A DNA stretch of 64,000 nt, from NCBI GenBank assembly GCA_963693305.1, contig OY855906.1:28170937-28234936 (forward strand), in the 5' to 3' direction. Below the pieces are notes generated by a model. It was not told the DNA's origin. It searched no databases and saw only the letters and a list, made by a program, of their open reading frames with translations. Below are positions 50,400 through 61,642 of the stretch, piece after piece; the stretch's first letter is position 1; every line of letters starts with the position of its first letter. The translations under genes were made by a program, and so were the position numbers. Origin of the DNA: Meandrina meandrites. Taxonomy: Eukaryota; Cnidaria; Anthozoa; Scleractinia; Meandrinidae.

Positions 50400-51900
50400 T
50401 CTTTCTTTCTTTCTGGCTGTCGAACTGGAATGCTAATACAATCACTCGAATGCAAGTTTTATAAGATGACGAAGGAGAAACGGCTTACTACACGGCTTCC
50501 TGTGGCTGATCTTCGCTCGATTCTTAGATTTTGCTGCTTAATTTATAACAAAACATATCATTTCACTGTGAAGCAGGCGTATGTAATTGTTTGTTGAGAG
50601 CTTTCGCCCTCGATTTTATACAGCTTCCTCGATTGACGGATAGAGGGCCGTATAGAAGGAGTGAATTTGGTCCTGCTGCCGAGAATCCCGGAATTTTTTC
50701 CGAGTTTACAAACAACAACAAATGCAGACATTTTTGCCACACAAAGACGTACATTTTATGACCATAATATATAAATCTAGGCCGGCCTAGTCTACTGTGT
50801 TTCCAAATACGTTGCCACACCATTTCTAAGCGTAACAGTGGCCCATGTGGGTACAAAATAATTTTGAATCACTCATGGTTAGAATTAATATCTTAAAAAA
50901 ACTCTCATGGTTTTGCGACGCCAATGTATTTCGTGGTTAACCCGTTTGACTTTTCTAGGCTGTGGCAGGATCTAAAATAGAAATTAACGACCCTGCTAAT
51001 TTATTGGGTTCCTCACGAGGGCGCACACATCCAGAATGTTACATTTTTTTATTTACTGAACACTTATACACCTCTAAGGGTTAGTCAATGAAAAAGGAAA
51101 AGGCGAAAAAAAATGTTTTGATTTTCTACAAAACAGTCAGGGCAAATAATCAACTCCAGGGAAACAAATACGGCAAAACAACGTGAACTCGCTGCATGCC
51201 AAAAACAAAATGAACTCAAGCCACAGAAAGAAGATATAAAATCACGGCGGCAAAACAAACTCAGGAAATTTATGGAACCCGTTATGTAAGTCATTTTAAA
51301 GCGGTTTTTGATGTAATATTTGTGGCAGTTTTTGATTTATATTAATTAGGAAGTGGTGCACGCTAACTCAGCATAAGCTTACAATGAAGTCACTTCATTG
51401 TAAGTTTGAACTGTCTTGGTTTGGTTGCACGCTGAACTAATTCTGTTTTATCGCACGCATTGATAAATACCTTAGAAAATTTTATGCAGAGAACTGAATG
51501 AACTTTCTACATTTCTGGTAGGCAAATATGCAATAGGAATATTCTGAACGCACTCATCCAAGCACAGGTAACTCGCAACGAAACCGGCGTAAATACTCGT
51601 TTACGTATCTAAAATCGTGAAAATCACGCGTACGAGATCTCAACACACTCACTGCTAAGATAAATAATATATCAGATTTAGGTAAGCCTAAAAGCGGAGC
51701 TCCAATTTTTCTGCTTGATTTTATTCTTCCTAAAGAGGAGTAAGGGGGTATTTTGAAGGTGGGCAATTTTCCGGTAAGCTTGGTCATTTCTAAAGCTTGT
51801 TGACATTGTTTGCACGAACAATGCAATCCTTAGATTTGCCTTTTTGAGCAACAGGAAGGACAATGTACGATGAATAAACGTTGTTTCAGCATTTATTTTT
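50400..51900. other. Copy C intron without recognised elements
   Basis: No supported exon, RNA or well-defined repeat. Short frames on either strand have no domain. Towards 51840-51905 it becomes alignable with gene B near 33880-33920. Confidence 0.4.
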
Positions 51901-51904
51901 TTCA

Positions 51905-51945
51905 GGGAGACCCAACGAGCCAATTTGTCAGAATTCATCACGAGC
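51905..51945 (+). pseudogene. Degenerate F5/8C terminal exon fragment in copy C
   Basis: TTCAGGGAGACCCAACGAGC is shared with 33916 in gene B. The frame resembles the FPGN...VRIH part of the discoidin end but is too short to be an exon. Unlike in gene B, the sequence continues unbroken into GAGCTACGAAGTAAC. Confidence 0.45.
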
Positions 51946-52810
51946 TACGAAGTAACAAGTCACAGTTCCTAAGAAAAACGAATCTCCCCTAGGGGGAGAA
52001 AAGTAATTACCCTGGGAACGTCTTTTTAATTTGCAGTCAGCTCCGCTGGGTACCCCGTTTACATATACACAGGCCATGTAAACAGTGTGGACCACTGTAA
52101 TTTTTCCGACGCTACACACTTTTTTTTTCTTGGTGAAGACAGCAAGACACTTAATTTATCATTTATCGATTGCATGGTACCAGGATATCGAAGCGTCAAA
52201 TGGTTTATTTAATTTTTTTACGTACCACTCACTTTTTTCTGTAGCCCAGGAAGAACCCTCTACTAACTAACCCTCTATTACCCCTCTACTAACTATTCTT
52301 GAAACATATCAGTAATTTGTGCTGGGGCTTCTTTTTACGTATGCAGGTATTCCCAGGAAACACAGATCAGAATAGTGTTGTGAAGAATTCACTCAGTACT
52401 TACGTCAAGGCCAGATTTGTTCGGTTTCATCCTGTCACGTACAACGGCTGGCCTTGTATGTCCGTTGAAATATATGTGCTAAAATAATATTAAAAAATAC
52501 CTTATTTTTGCTTATTTTCGCGGGAACTTCAATGTAACTGGCGCGGGAATTTCCTAATTGCCCATAAAAAATGATTTAAAAGAAAATGAATTTCGCAACA
52601 AAAAATTGTTGAAATACTGATCTGCATAAACGAACTGTAGTCTCAAGATTGGAGTAACTGATTTTAATTTTCCATAGCAGTAGTTTCCTATGACCCTGAA
52701 CAAAGCCTGCATGTGACAAATTGAAACTGACGAATGCGCCCAGGATATTTAATATCTGTAGCAAGAAGAGGATATTGATTCATGTAAAGAGACCTTGAAC
52801 GCCGAAACTT

Positions 52811-53141
52811 AAGGTGGCTCGAAGGGGTTTAGATATTCCTGTCTTTGGTATTCTATTGCAGCTACACTAATAACCTTGAGGTTAAACTTTTAGTACAACT
52901 TTGTAAAGGTTTTACCACTGAACAAATTGCAGTTGCTATGACATCAAAATTCGTTGCCATGGCAACGTCATATGAGGTCAAAGATACCCTACTTTTTACA
53001 GCTGGAGGCTAATAACTTAAAAACTAGACGGTGAAAGTTTTTGTTTTCCATATATGTTTGCCTACTGGGCAAAACAAACAACAATGTTCAAACAACAATG
53101 TTTAAAAAAATTCTGTAGGTAGGGTTCAGAGCCACCTTAAA
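52811..53141. mobile_element. TTAA-flanked MITE (GGTGGCTC ends)
   Basis: Reads TTAAGGTGGCTC at the left and GAGCCACCTTAA, with one extra base, at the right. TTAA on both sides suggests a piggyBac- or Kolobok-type target. It contains GCCATGGCAACGTCATATGA, which recurs inverted in the second copy. Confidence 0.65.
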
Positions 53142-53149
53142 TTAGTGAA

Positions 53150-54172
53150 AAAATGACGTAGCTTCGAATCCTACCTACAGAATTTTTTAAAAATTTGAAA
53201 AAAATTTTCTTTCGTCAGTTGGATAAAAATATATCAAAAACAAGAACTTTCACCGAGTAGTTTTTGAGTTATTAGCCTCAAAAGGTCCAAAATAGGGTAT
53301 CTTTGACCTCATATGACGTTGCCATGGCAACGAAATTTGAAGTCACAATGACGTCAATTTGTTCATTGGTAAAACTTGTACAAGCTTGTACTAAAAGATT
53401 TTCCTAAAAATTATTGGTATAGCTGTGATAGAACACCTAAAATGGGCATGTCTAATTCTGACTAAACTGTTAACCAGCAAAAATAGTTTTTACTCTAATG
53501 TTATGAGGATGTCTGAATATTATGATCTGCCTGATTTTGACCCTACTTTCTTAACTGATGCTAAGATTAAACACTATATAAGTCTTATGCAACAAAAGTA
53601 TATTTCACACTGGCAACACGTTGTTCGAAATTCGAAGAAATTAGAATTCTACAACACTTTTAAAGACGAATATACGCCTTCCTGCTATTTAGATCTTACA
53701 AGAAAACTAAATAACAGGAAAGAGTTAGTGAAACTTAGAATAGGTAATCACAAATTATTAATCGAAACTGGCAGATATGATCAAATCCCAAGGGATAATA
53801 GACTCTGCCATTCGTGTGGATCAAACCAAATTGAAGATGAATTTCATTTACTTTTCCATTGTACTAAATACTGTACTTTTAGAGATGAATTTTACAAAAA
53901 AATAGAGAATCAAATACCAAATATAACACAATTACCTCGTATGCAAGCCACCAAAAAATTAATGAATTCTGATAATTATCATTTAAATACTCAACTGATG
54001 AAGTTCATCTTGAGGTGCTTATCTTTAAGAAATAATCTTTTATCGAATGAAAGTGATGGAACACTCACGTAATTGTTTTTTTTTTTCCTCAGTATTACAT
54101 AATTATGATTGTTATAAGTTTCATTTTACGCTTTTGCAATACTGTATGTACTTATAGTCATGCAAATAAAGC

Positions 54173-54204
<32 letters not shown>

Positions 54205-54220
54205 ATGAGCCACCTTAAAT
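53150..54220. mobile_element. Second inverted copy of the TTAA MITE, split by a LINE
   Basis: From about 53168 (CCTACCTACAGAATTTTTTAA) to 53440 the sequence is the inverse of 52845-53110. The missing end (GAGCCACCTTAA) reappears at about 54208-54219, after the LINE fragment. Together the two copies form a palindrome of about 600 bp. Confidence 0.65.
53441..54204 (+). pseudogene. CR1/L2-like LINE 3' end with (GTT)n tail
   Basis: The open frame to the stop at 54070-54072 encodes a typical C-terminal region of LINE reverse-transcriptase ORFs, including the Cys/His motif CHSCGSNQIEDEFHLLFHC followed by F-RDEFY. The 3'UTR contains AATAAAGCTT and ends in about ten GTT units (54171-54204), the tail style of CR1/L2 elements. 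It is 5' truncated; no endonuclease or RT core remains. The frame is still open over about 200 codons, so the insertion is fairly young. Confidence 0.8.
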
Positions 54221-54559
54221 ACTACAGAACATGGAAAAGATCAGTTATGGCCATTAAGTTTACTCAATACCTTCAAAGGGCTACTTCTGTGGATTTTTTT
54301 TTCTTTGGACTAAATTTAGAGTTAACTATAAATTTAACATTTTACCAAAAATGAAAGTAAAATTAAAACTGAAACCTTTAAATCGAAAAGTTAATATGAC
54401 AGTCAAATGTCATTATTCCCATAGCAAGTTGACTCCGGTGACCTTTCTGCGCTAAGCTGTTATCACAAGGACATGTGATTATGCTTTCTTCTTTTCTCAA
54501 TATCGGCCTTCTTCTCATCGCCCTTTTGAGAGAGGAAGGGAAGCAAAATCACATGTAAG

Positions 54560-54857
54560 AAGCTTATGTCGGTTTCTCAGCATTAAGCGACAACGAGTAT
54601 TTCTACTCTCCCCCCCCCCCCCCCCCCCCCCCCACAGACACACACACACCCTAGATCGGTAGCTTTGCCATCAAACGCTTTTTCCAGGCAATAAATTCGT
54701 CGGTACCCATTCATACACCTGGGCGGAGAGAGGTACTGTGAGATTAAAGTGACCAAGACCACAACGCAATGACCACGCCTAGGAATCGTTAATGGCTGCT
54801 CGACACGAATGGACCCCAGCTGGTCATTAACATTTAAGCAACCACGAGGTTCCAATT
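54560..54857 (-). repeat. Diverged SINE copy
   Basis: Shares blocks with the SINE at 57930-58211: AGCGAC-CGAGTATTTCTACT, ACCCATTCATACACCTGGGC, GAGAGAGGTACTGTGAGA and AAGACCACAACGCAATGA. A poly-C tract of about 24 bp (54609-54632) has expanded inside it. The tRNA-like head is not clear. Confidence 0.6.
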
Positions 54858-56783
54858 CACCATTTCTACATCTGCCATAATATACCTTGTTTTCTCCTCA
54901 ACATTTTGCAGAGGACGACTGTAAGTCCCAAGAGAAATTTATAACAAAAATTTGGGGGGCAAACAAAGTGTATTATGGGAGTTGTGAAAGTGACGAGTGT
55001 AAGTAAAAATGTATGAGCAATTGAAAAGCGCTTAATAATTAAGAAAAGAAAAATATGGGATGATTAAAAAAAAGTTGTTGCTTCGCTTAAACTGTAATCC
55101 CCTTCCAGTAAGCAACTGATATGTCAAGACTGATTTATACTGGACAAAAGATGTCCGCACAAACATTACTACATGAAAACAGCATTATGTTATGCCGCCC
55201 TCATTATGATCACCGAGACCTTAGCATAAGATTAAGTTGATGAAGGAAACGAAGCTCGTTCCTCCTTATTCCTAGTAAGGGCAGTATAAGAAGAGTGAGT
55301 GTGCCTTTCCTCATATGAGCTTATGCTTGTGCTTTAACGTAAAAGAAGTTCATAAGATAAGGGATTAAAGATAACTGGGCTGGCTCGAATAGTTTACAGT
55401 TGCCGTTCCTTTGTTGTAACATAAAGTCAGTACGTAATCCTGTAAGATATTTGTTGAAGAAATAAAGCCATTCTAAACTAAGTGATGTAGTCTATTTATA
55501 AACAGGTTTTGATAAAGATTGGAGACCGTGAGCGTGGACTCGACGCAAAGCCGTTACATGAACCGTCAGAACGCTTTGGCGCAGATTTCTTGCTACGCAC
55601 GCGTACACGCAAATGTACGTGGTTCTTAGGTGTGGTTTGACTGCTAAAAACGCGCAGATTACTTTTAAGTTCATATTATAGGGTGAAAGAGAATAGCTAT
55701 TGGGCGCCGTTTGTAAATTTGTTATTTAGACAGAATTTATGTCATTTTTTCTATATTTTGTAATAATTGCAAATATCAGACTGTTTATTTATAAATAAGA
55801 CACAAGACCTTGTCGGATGATATGTAAATAATTATTTTAGGGACGTCATGATTTATAAATAATCTTTTCCGATAAGGTAATTATAGCGGAGCTCTCCAGT
55901 GGTCCGAAGGGCCGCAGAGCGGAGCCCCATAACTACCATGCGAGGATAGAAATTGAGAAAACCATGCGTTTGAGTTTTCATGGTCATCGTGGCTAGCGGC
56001 ATGGCTCGCGGGCGCATGCGCCTAGCGACGACGACGTCGCCCAAAATGGCGGCCATACTCCAGAAAAAAGCTTGACTTGGGCATCTTGCGTGTTTGATAT
56101 TGACCATCCACTTTTCGTTAAAGTTACCTATCGTAGAAGTTTGTAGGACACTGAACATTTTTTTTTTTTAAATCATGTTGAAAATCGACTAGGGATATTT
56201 CATTTCGCCTACACGAATCGATTGCGTGAAAAGGCGACGAAATCTTTGCTCAACCGCGGGAATGACAACTTGTGAAGAAAGTGAGCAGCAGAAAATATTT
56301 CTTCGTTATTATTTTTCACCCCATCAGTTCAGAGATTTTTTTCTCACATCAAAATTATGATCTGGACATTTCACATCAACTTTTTTAAAAACGAAGCCAT
56401 TGCATGACAAGGCGCCAAAATCTTTGGCACGGTTTTTTGTGTCGCTTTTGAGATCTTCCGGTAAATATTTATCAAACCTGTTCGTGTTTGTAGCCTTTTA
56501 TACAGACATTGTTTATCAAATATTTCGTTTAGACTAGTGATGTTCACTACTGGATTTGTTAAACAAATTATTTAGCTTCACGGATCAAAATCACAATTTC
56601 GAATTTCGGCTCGCTTGCATTTGTTTTGTTTCGCTTGTCCCTGCTTATCAGTGAGTGTGTTGAAATATCTTCGATGCGTTTGTTTTGCCGCCTCGATTTT
56701 CTCGGTTTGCCGTGGCGTGAGTTCATTTTGTTTACTGTGTTTAGCAGCGAGTTCACTTTGTTTTTCTGTATTAATTTTGTTTT
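54858..56783. other. Intergenic region without recognised genes
   Basis: No supported exon. At about 55890-56060 there is a GC-rich stretch (GGCCGCAGAGCGGAGC, then AAAATGGCGGCCAT) that resembles repeats or a promoter-like island, but no gene can be tied to it. Confidence 0.4.
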
Positions 56784-57929
56784 GGCCTTGAGCATCCTCG
56801 GAGACCCTGGCAGTGAGGGGGCAGTTAGTGGGGGCGAGGAAAAGTCGTAACGGGCGAAAAAAAAAAATCGGCGAAGAAAAGTGAAGTACGAAACGAGGAG
56901 CCCCTGGGGACACAGTCTTACCGGACCAGTTCCAAACGGTCGGAGTCGTTCTGGCTTCTGATTGGTGCCACAAAACCTTTGTTTTTTTGTGCCCAATCAG
57001 AGAGCAGCAAGACCACTGGAGTCGTTTCGTGTGTTCTTACACGGATTGATACAAGAAGGCCAGTTGCTCGCCATGTTTGTTTTTGCTCGAGGAGAAAAAT
57101 TCTAATCACAGGATAAGATGCAGGGCAAATCGTGCGGCATATCCACAAAAAAGCCTCACCGGAAATACGCTGGATCTTCGCAGGTATTGTAAGAGTCGCG
57201 TAGATTGCGAGTTTTAAAACACTCACCGATTCAATGATGTCGAGAGACTATAAATTTGCCAGTCCTGAGTAAGTTTTCGTCGCACAGGCCAGGCAGGTGT
57301 GTCAAGCAACTGGAAACTTCGCGTACACATGCAGCACGATCTTCTCTGCACACCAAAAAGACACTCCAGCTAACGAGCGCGAGTCTTCGGTCAACATGGC
57401 TAAGAAATTTTAGTATTTCGTCGAGTGAATTTCATGATGCAATTCACCCAAGTTTTGCATTTTTTCCCTTGGCATACTGAGTACATATGAAAGTGTACGT
57501 AATTTCGTTTTTAATTTTATACTTTTGTATGATATCACCAGTACTGTGATTGTAAGTTTATTTTGTAACGTGCAAGTAATTCTTATATGAAATTTGCACT
57601 GCAAGAAAAGAATAATATTATAATAATTATTCCATCACACAGCTCAGTCTACATAAATATTCCATTGTCTGAGGTTTTAAGGGCCTCCTCATCGATGTAA
57701 CTGACTGTTTTTTTTTTTTTTATAATGTAGTTGTAGAACTAAAAACAAGTATTAGCCACTGTAAAAGTATACATTGAAGTAAATTGATTGATTGACAGTA
57801 AGTATTCAGAATTGATCTTAAAATTGATATCTTTATTTTGATAATACCAATCAGAGGTGCAGGCTGTGATACTATATATTAAAATGAAGTGGTCATTGGT
57901 GTTTACATGTATGCTTTTTTATAAGTCTG

Positions 57930-58211
57930 CACATGAGCCTAGTAGCCCATCAGGCTGGAGCTTATCACGGTTTCCATAGCATGAAGCGACTAGGAGTATT
58001 TCTACTCCCCCTAGGTGGGATGCTAGTCCATCACAGGGTTACCCCCAGCAGTAAATTTGCCGTTACCCATTTGTACACTTGGGTGGAGAGAGGCACTATG
58101 AGAGTAAAGTATCTTGCCCAAGAACACAACATAATGATCCCGGTCAGGGCACAAACCCAGACCACCCGATCTGGAGTCCTGCAAACTAACCATTAGGCCA
58201 CCACGCCTCCC
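57930..58211 (-). repeat. tRNA-derived SINE inside the MULE
   Basis: Read on the minus strand it starts GGAGGCGTGGTGGCCTAATG, continues GGTTAG (box A region), then GGTCTGGGTTTGTGCCC (box B region, about 58148-58163), then a body with GTGTTCTTGGGCAAGATACT and a 3' part GGTAACCCTGTGATGGACTA-GCATCCC and AGTAGAAATACTCCTAGTCG. This is the layout of a tRNA head fused to a conserved body and a LINE-like tail. Confidence 0.8.
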
Positions 58212-59397
58212 AGTTTTTTTATACCTAATATATCAATAATAGCCTGCAATGGAGGCATGCTTCAGCGAGCGATCGCTTTTTCGTTTTGATTGGGTGAGTG
58301 CCATGTCAAATTCAAATTTAGGAGATCAGGCTTGGGGAGAGAGAAAAAAGCATCCCAGGGAGTAGGAGTGAGTCTAAATGAAGAGTACAGTAGTAAGGAG
58401 GTGGAGGATGGTCTCAACAGTTGATTGATCTATAAGAGACTTGAGGAAGCTCAACCATTAACCTTCACTGTAGGTCCCTGTGACAACTTCTTGTATACTG
58501 CTAGAATTGATGCTATGATTTTTTTTTTCAACTGCATTCATGAAGCAAGTAAACTACAAACCTTTTTTTGTGCTCCACCAAGAAAAAGAGGAGGTCCAAT
58601 GAGGTGTTGTGTATTTCTTGCCTTTAACAGTGTGGCACCAGCTGAACTAGTGAAAGGCCCAAAAGACTACATTTTCCTCTTAAAAAACTGTGATAGCATT
58701 ACAATTACCCTTAGAACCTTTTATAGGGTAGGTGCCTCCCTTTCCAACTCTTTCATCAGCTTAGAGTATTTAATTTCTTGACATCTAGGGAAGTGCATTT
58801 TACAGTGTAATTAAAACTTCTTTGTCTTACAATTTTTCTGTATCCTTTGTCCAACTTCAAGCAAGAGTGATTGATCAGTGCCCGATTTAAACCTTTGAAT
58901 GTTTATGCTGTCAAAGTAACAGCTGAAGTAGTCTTAAACCCTACCCCCAGGCTGTGCAAATTTACAGGCAATATATTCCTCATGATGGTTTTACTGGGGT
59001 AATTAATTGACAGTAACCAGGTGTATGGGTTACAGGAGCATGCAGCAAACTATTTTATGAATAATAGCAAGCAGGGCTGTCATTACACATTGACAGCAGC
59101 ATTTGAGGTAAGAATATGCCCATGTATATTTGTTATTTGCCTTTTTCTACAGGAACACAAAGCTGATTTATTGTATCAAAAACTCTGCAGTAAGATATCT
59201 TTTATTTCACATAAAATGAGCTTGGAGGTTGTGGGCAGCACATACCATCCAAGTTTGAGTTGCCAGCAAGCTGCAGAGTGATCAAAAGAAACACAATCCA
59301 ATGATTTGGTGTACACTAAAGTACTACAGTATTTCATGCATAAGGCGAAAGAAGCAAAAGAGTGGTAGAGGACATTAAATTTTAAATACAAATGTAT
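58212..59397. other. MULE interior of unknown origin
   Basis: Contains an open frame at 58425-58781 (118 codons, PLTFTVGPCDNFLYT, PKDYIFLLKNCDS) that I do not recognise and that may be chance or a remnant of captured sequence. No transposase signature (no MULE DDE or zinc-knuckle motif) is visible. Confidence 0.35.
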
Positions 59398-59556
59398 TTG
59401 TTGTGGTTAAATTTTTCTTTGGTTTAAAATTTTTCAAACCAGTTTGATTTTTAGTTTTCATTGACTTGTATTGATTATATAATCTGAAACAAAGGAAACT
59501 AAAAATCAAACTGATTTGAAAAATTTTAAACCAAGGTAAAATTTAAACCACAACAT
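59398..59556. repeat. Hairpin repeat inside the MULE
   Basis: The left arm TGTGGTTAAATTTTTCTTTG, CAAACCAGTTTGATTTTTAG and the inverse CTAAAAATCAAACTGATTTG ... AAATTTAAACCACAAC form a palindrome of about 155 bp around an AT-rich loop. Confidence 0.7.
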
Positions 59557-60324
59557 ATTCAACATTACTGATTAGTTTTGGTGTAAAGGGTACTACATTT
59601 CAGACAGGTTTGTGAAATACTACAGAATTTAAACAAAAAGAAACAGCAGTAAATATCACCTTTGAGTTGTGTTCCAGGAGTCAAATTCCAAGCCTTAAAA
59701 TATTAAATTATCTCAACACGAAGTTTCTTTTTCTCTTATGTCAACAAAAGCACACGATCCGACTCGACGGTCAGGAACATTTCCTTTTAGATTAATATTA
59801 CTCATCGTAAACAACTCGAAAGAAAAGTTTCAGTCAGAAATTTCGAAAACCAATATTTATTTCGTCCAAAGAAAAGACTCTCGAAATCAGTGGATCAGTG
59901 AGATGAGTGCATTAAAACTCGCAATCTACGCGACTCTTACAATACCTGCGAAGATCCAGCGTATTTCCGGTGACTAGAGGCTTTTTGTGGATATGCCGCA
60001 CGATTTGCCCTGCATCTTATCCTGTGATTAGAATTTTTCTCCTCGAGCAAAAACAAACATGGCGAGCAACTGGCCTTCTTGTATCAATCCGTGTAAGAAC
60101 ACACGAAACGACTCCTGGTCTTGCTGCTCTCTGATTGGGCACAAAAAACAAAGGTTTTGTGGCACCAATCAGAAGCCAGAACGACTCCGACCGTTTGGAA
60201 CTGGTCCGGTAAGACTGTGTCCCCAGGGGCTCCTCGTTTCGTACTTTACTTTTCTTCGCCGAATTTTTTTTTTCGCCCGTTACGACGTTCCCTCGCCCCC
60301 ACTAACTTCCCCTGGGTCTCCGAG

Positions 60325-60738
60325 CAGGGACTGCAGAGACCATTTTAAAGTGGTAGGGCTAAAAATTCTGGCCGAGACAAACAAGCATTAGGGGCATTGT
60401 TCTGCCATTTATCATGCATTTGCGGCCATCAAATTTACAGCCCCAATAAATATAACATAGCCGTCCCCACTTAGTAAACCTTCCAATTCAGCATGTCAAA
60501 TAAAACTGCCTAAGCTTGGTACTTTTTGAAGTTGCCAAAGTTTCTCTTGTGGTTCCTCCGTGCAGCTGTGCCGAGCATTTGACTTCGTGAGGCGCATATT
60601 CAAAAGTAGAAGCCTATTGTTACTTCATGTGGTAAAATTCATACGTTATCCATGGCATCTGGTGCCCTAAAAAATCAACCCATTCAAAACAGTGGTAGGG
60701 ATATAGCCCTACCAGCCCCTCACCCTCCGCGGTCCCTG
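60325..60738. mobile_element. hAT-like MITE (5-bp duplication) nested in the MULE right end
   Basis: Ends CAGGGACTGCAGAGACC and GGTCCCTG with the duplication CCGAG at 60320-60324 and 60739-60743. Inner TGGTAGGGCTA and its inverse TAGCCCTACCA are also inverted repeats. It separates the last 9 bp of the MULE from the rest of its right arm. CAGGG ends with a 5-bp duplication fit the hAT5-type group. Confidence 0.8.
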
Positions 60739-61150
60739 CCGAGGATGGGCCTTGAGTTGATTTTCTTGCCCTGACAGTTTTGTAGTAAATCAAGGTCAAT
60801 ATTCTTTTTACATTGAAAAACTCATAGAGATCCTGGAGGTGTATTAAGAGGCTGTCCGCGTAACAGCGGATAAGGCAAATTTTGGACCTTCACCGATTTC
60901 TCTAATATTTTCAGTGAAAGTCGACCATTATATCCCATGAACAAATATCACATTTATTTGGATCAAATCTTTTATTTTTATTTTTTGCGAGGCGGTTTTC
61001 ACTGCAACCTCAAAACCACCTAATTTGCATTTGAAGACTCCATAATTTAGCATTAAATGTCGGTCGCTGCCAAATCGTATTTCCTTAACCAAACAAGCTG
61101 AATATTTTATATATCAAGGTTTTATGTTTCTTCTATACTTTAACGGTTAA

Positions 61151-61642
61151 CAGAAACCCATAAGGGTTGAAACGTGTAACTCCCTATGATTCGCATTGTA
61201 CAAAGCGTTTGAACGTTCGTTTCCATTAAGTACCATATTTGGAAAACCACGAGAAAAAAAATCAACCAATCAAAATTGCAATATTTGGATAAATTCACAG
61301 CGCGCGCTAGCTCGCGTTAAATGGCGTAATCTTGTTTTTAAACAACTTTGGTTAAATATAGTTAAATTTGGTTAAATTCGCTGTTTCATCGTCATTTAAT
61401 GGTCCTGAGAACTTCACTTGGATACTCTTGATGAATTTCTCTAGTTTCTGTGAGTAATTCACGGCGTTTAGGTCGGAATTCAAGTGACTTACCGTAAAAG
61501 CGAAAATTTTCTTCCGTGTGTCGTTACGTGTGTAAATCATTCGCGTACAAGCTCCTTGTGTTTCCAAATATGGTACTTGGCAAACTGAATGTTCGAACGC
61601 TGTGAACGCGCGTTATACGTTTCAACTCCTTATGAGTTTCTG
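61151..61642. mobile_element. hAT-like MITE with CGGTTAA duplication
   Basis: Ends CAGAAACCCATAAGGGTTGA and the inverse TCAACTCCTTATGAGTTTCTG. Direct repeats CGGTTAA at 61144-61150 and 61643-61649. Inner inverted blocks include AGTACCATATTTGGAAAACC. 492 bp, no transposase. Confidence 0.75.

Larger units (their letters stand above)
37003..52487 (+). pseudogene. Discoidin gene C: disrupted paralogue of gene B
   Basis: Recognisable parts: the 5' half of exon 1 (37003-37106, MDPN...[12 protein letters not shown]), the 3' half of exon 1 (about 41751-42021, with the same transmembrane helix), the discoidin exon 47756-48068 and the terminal exon 52347-52487, all close to gene B. Two lesions break it. 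A 4.6 kb PIF/Harbinger element splits exon 1 and adds a stop in its inverted repeat (37114-37116). A 1-bp deletion near 48049 (CTACAGG against CTACAAGG in gene B) shifts the frame before the splice donor. The exon 1 segment next to the insertion encodes GYDDVVETYDE, absent from gene B. Splice sites are otherwise preserved, so disruption seems recent. Transcripts from the downstream half remain possible. Confidence 0.8.
56793..60747. mobile_element. Mutator-like element (MULE) with long TIRs and 9-bp target duplication
   Basis: Target duplication GGCCTTGAG at 56784-56792 and 60748-60756. Ends CATCCTCGGAGACCC and the inverse. The left inverted repeat runs to about 57232 (about 440 bp) and matches 59903-60324 plus 60744-60747 on the right, with very high identity in the core (for example ACACAGTCTTACCGGACCAG). 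A 9-bp duplication plus long TIRs is characteristic of Mutator. The interior (57233-59902) contains a SINE and a hairpin and no recognisable transposase, so the element is non-autonomous or has captured other DNA. Confidence 0.88.

Noticed and set aside
56568..57226. Overlapping minus-strand frames of 100-142 codons
   Set aside because: They run through the MULE terminal inverted repeat, have the same mirror frame at 60059-60391, and show no domain.
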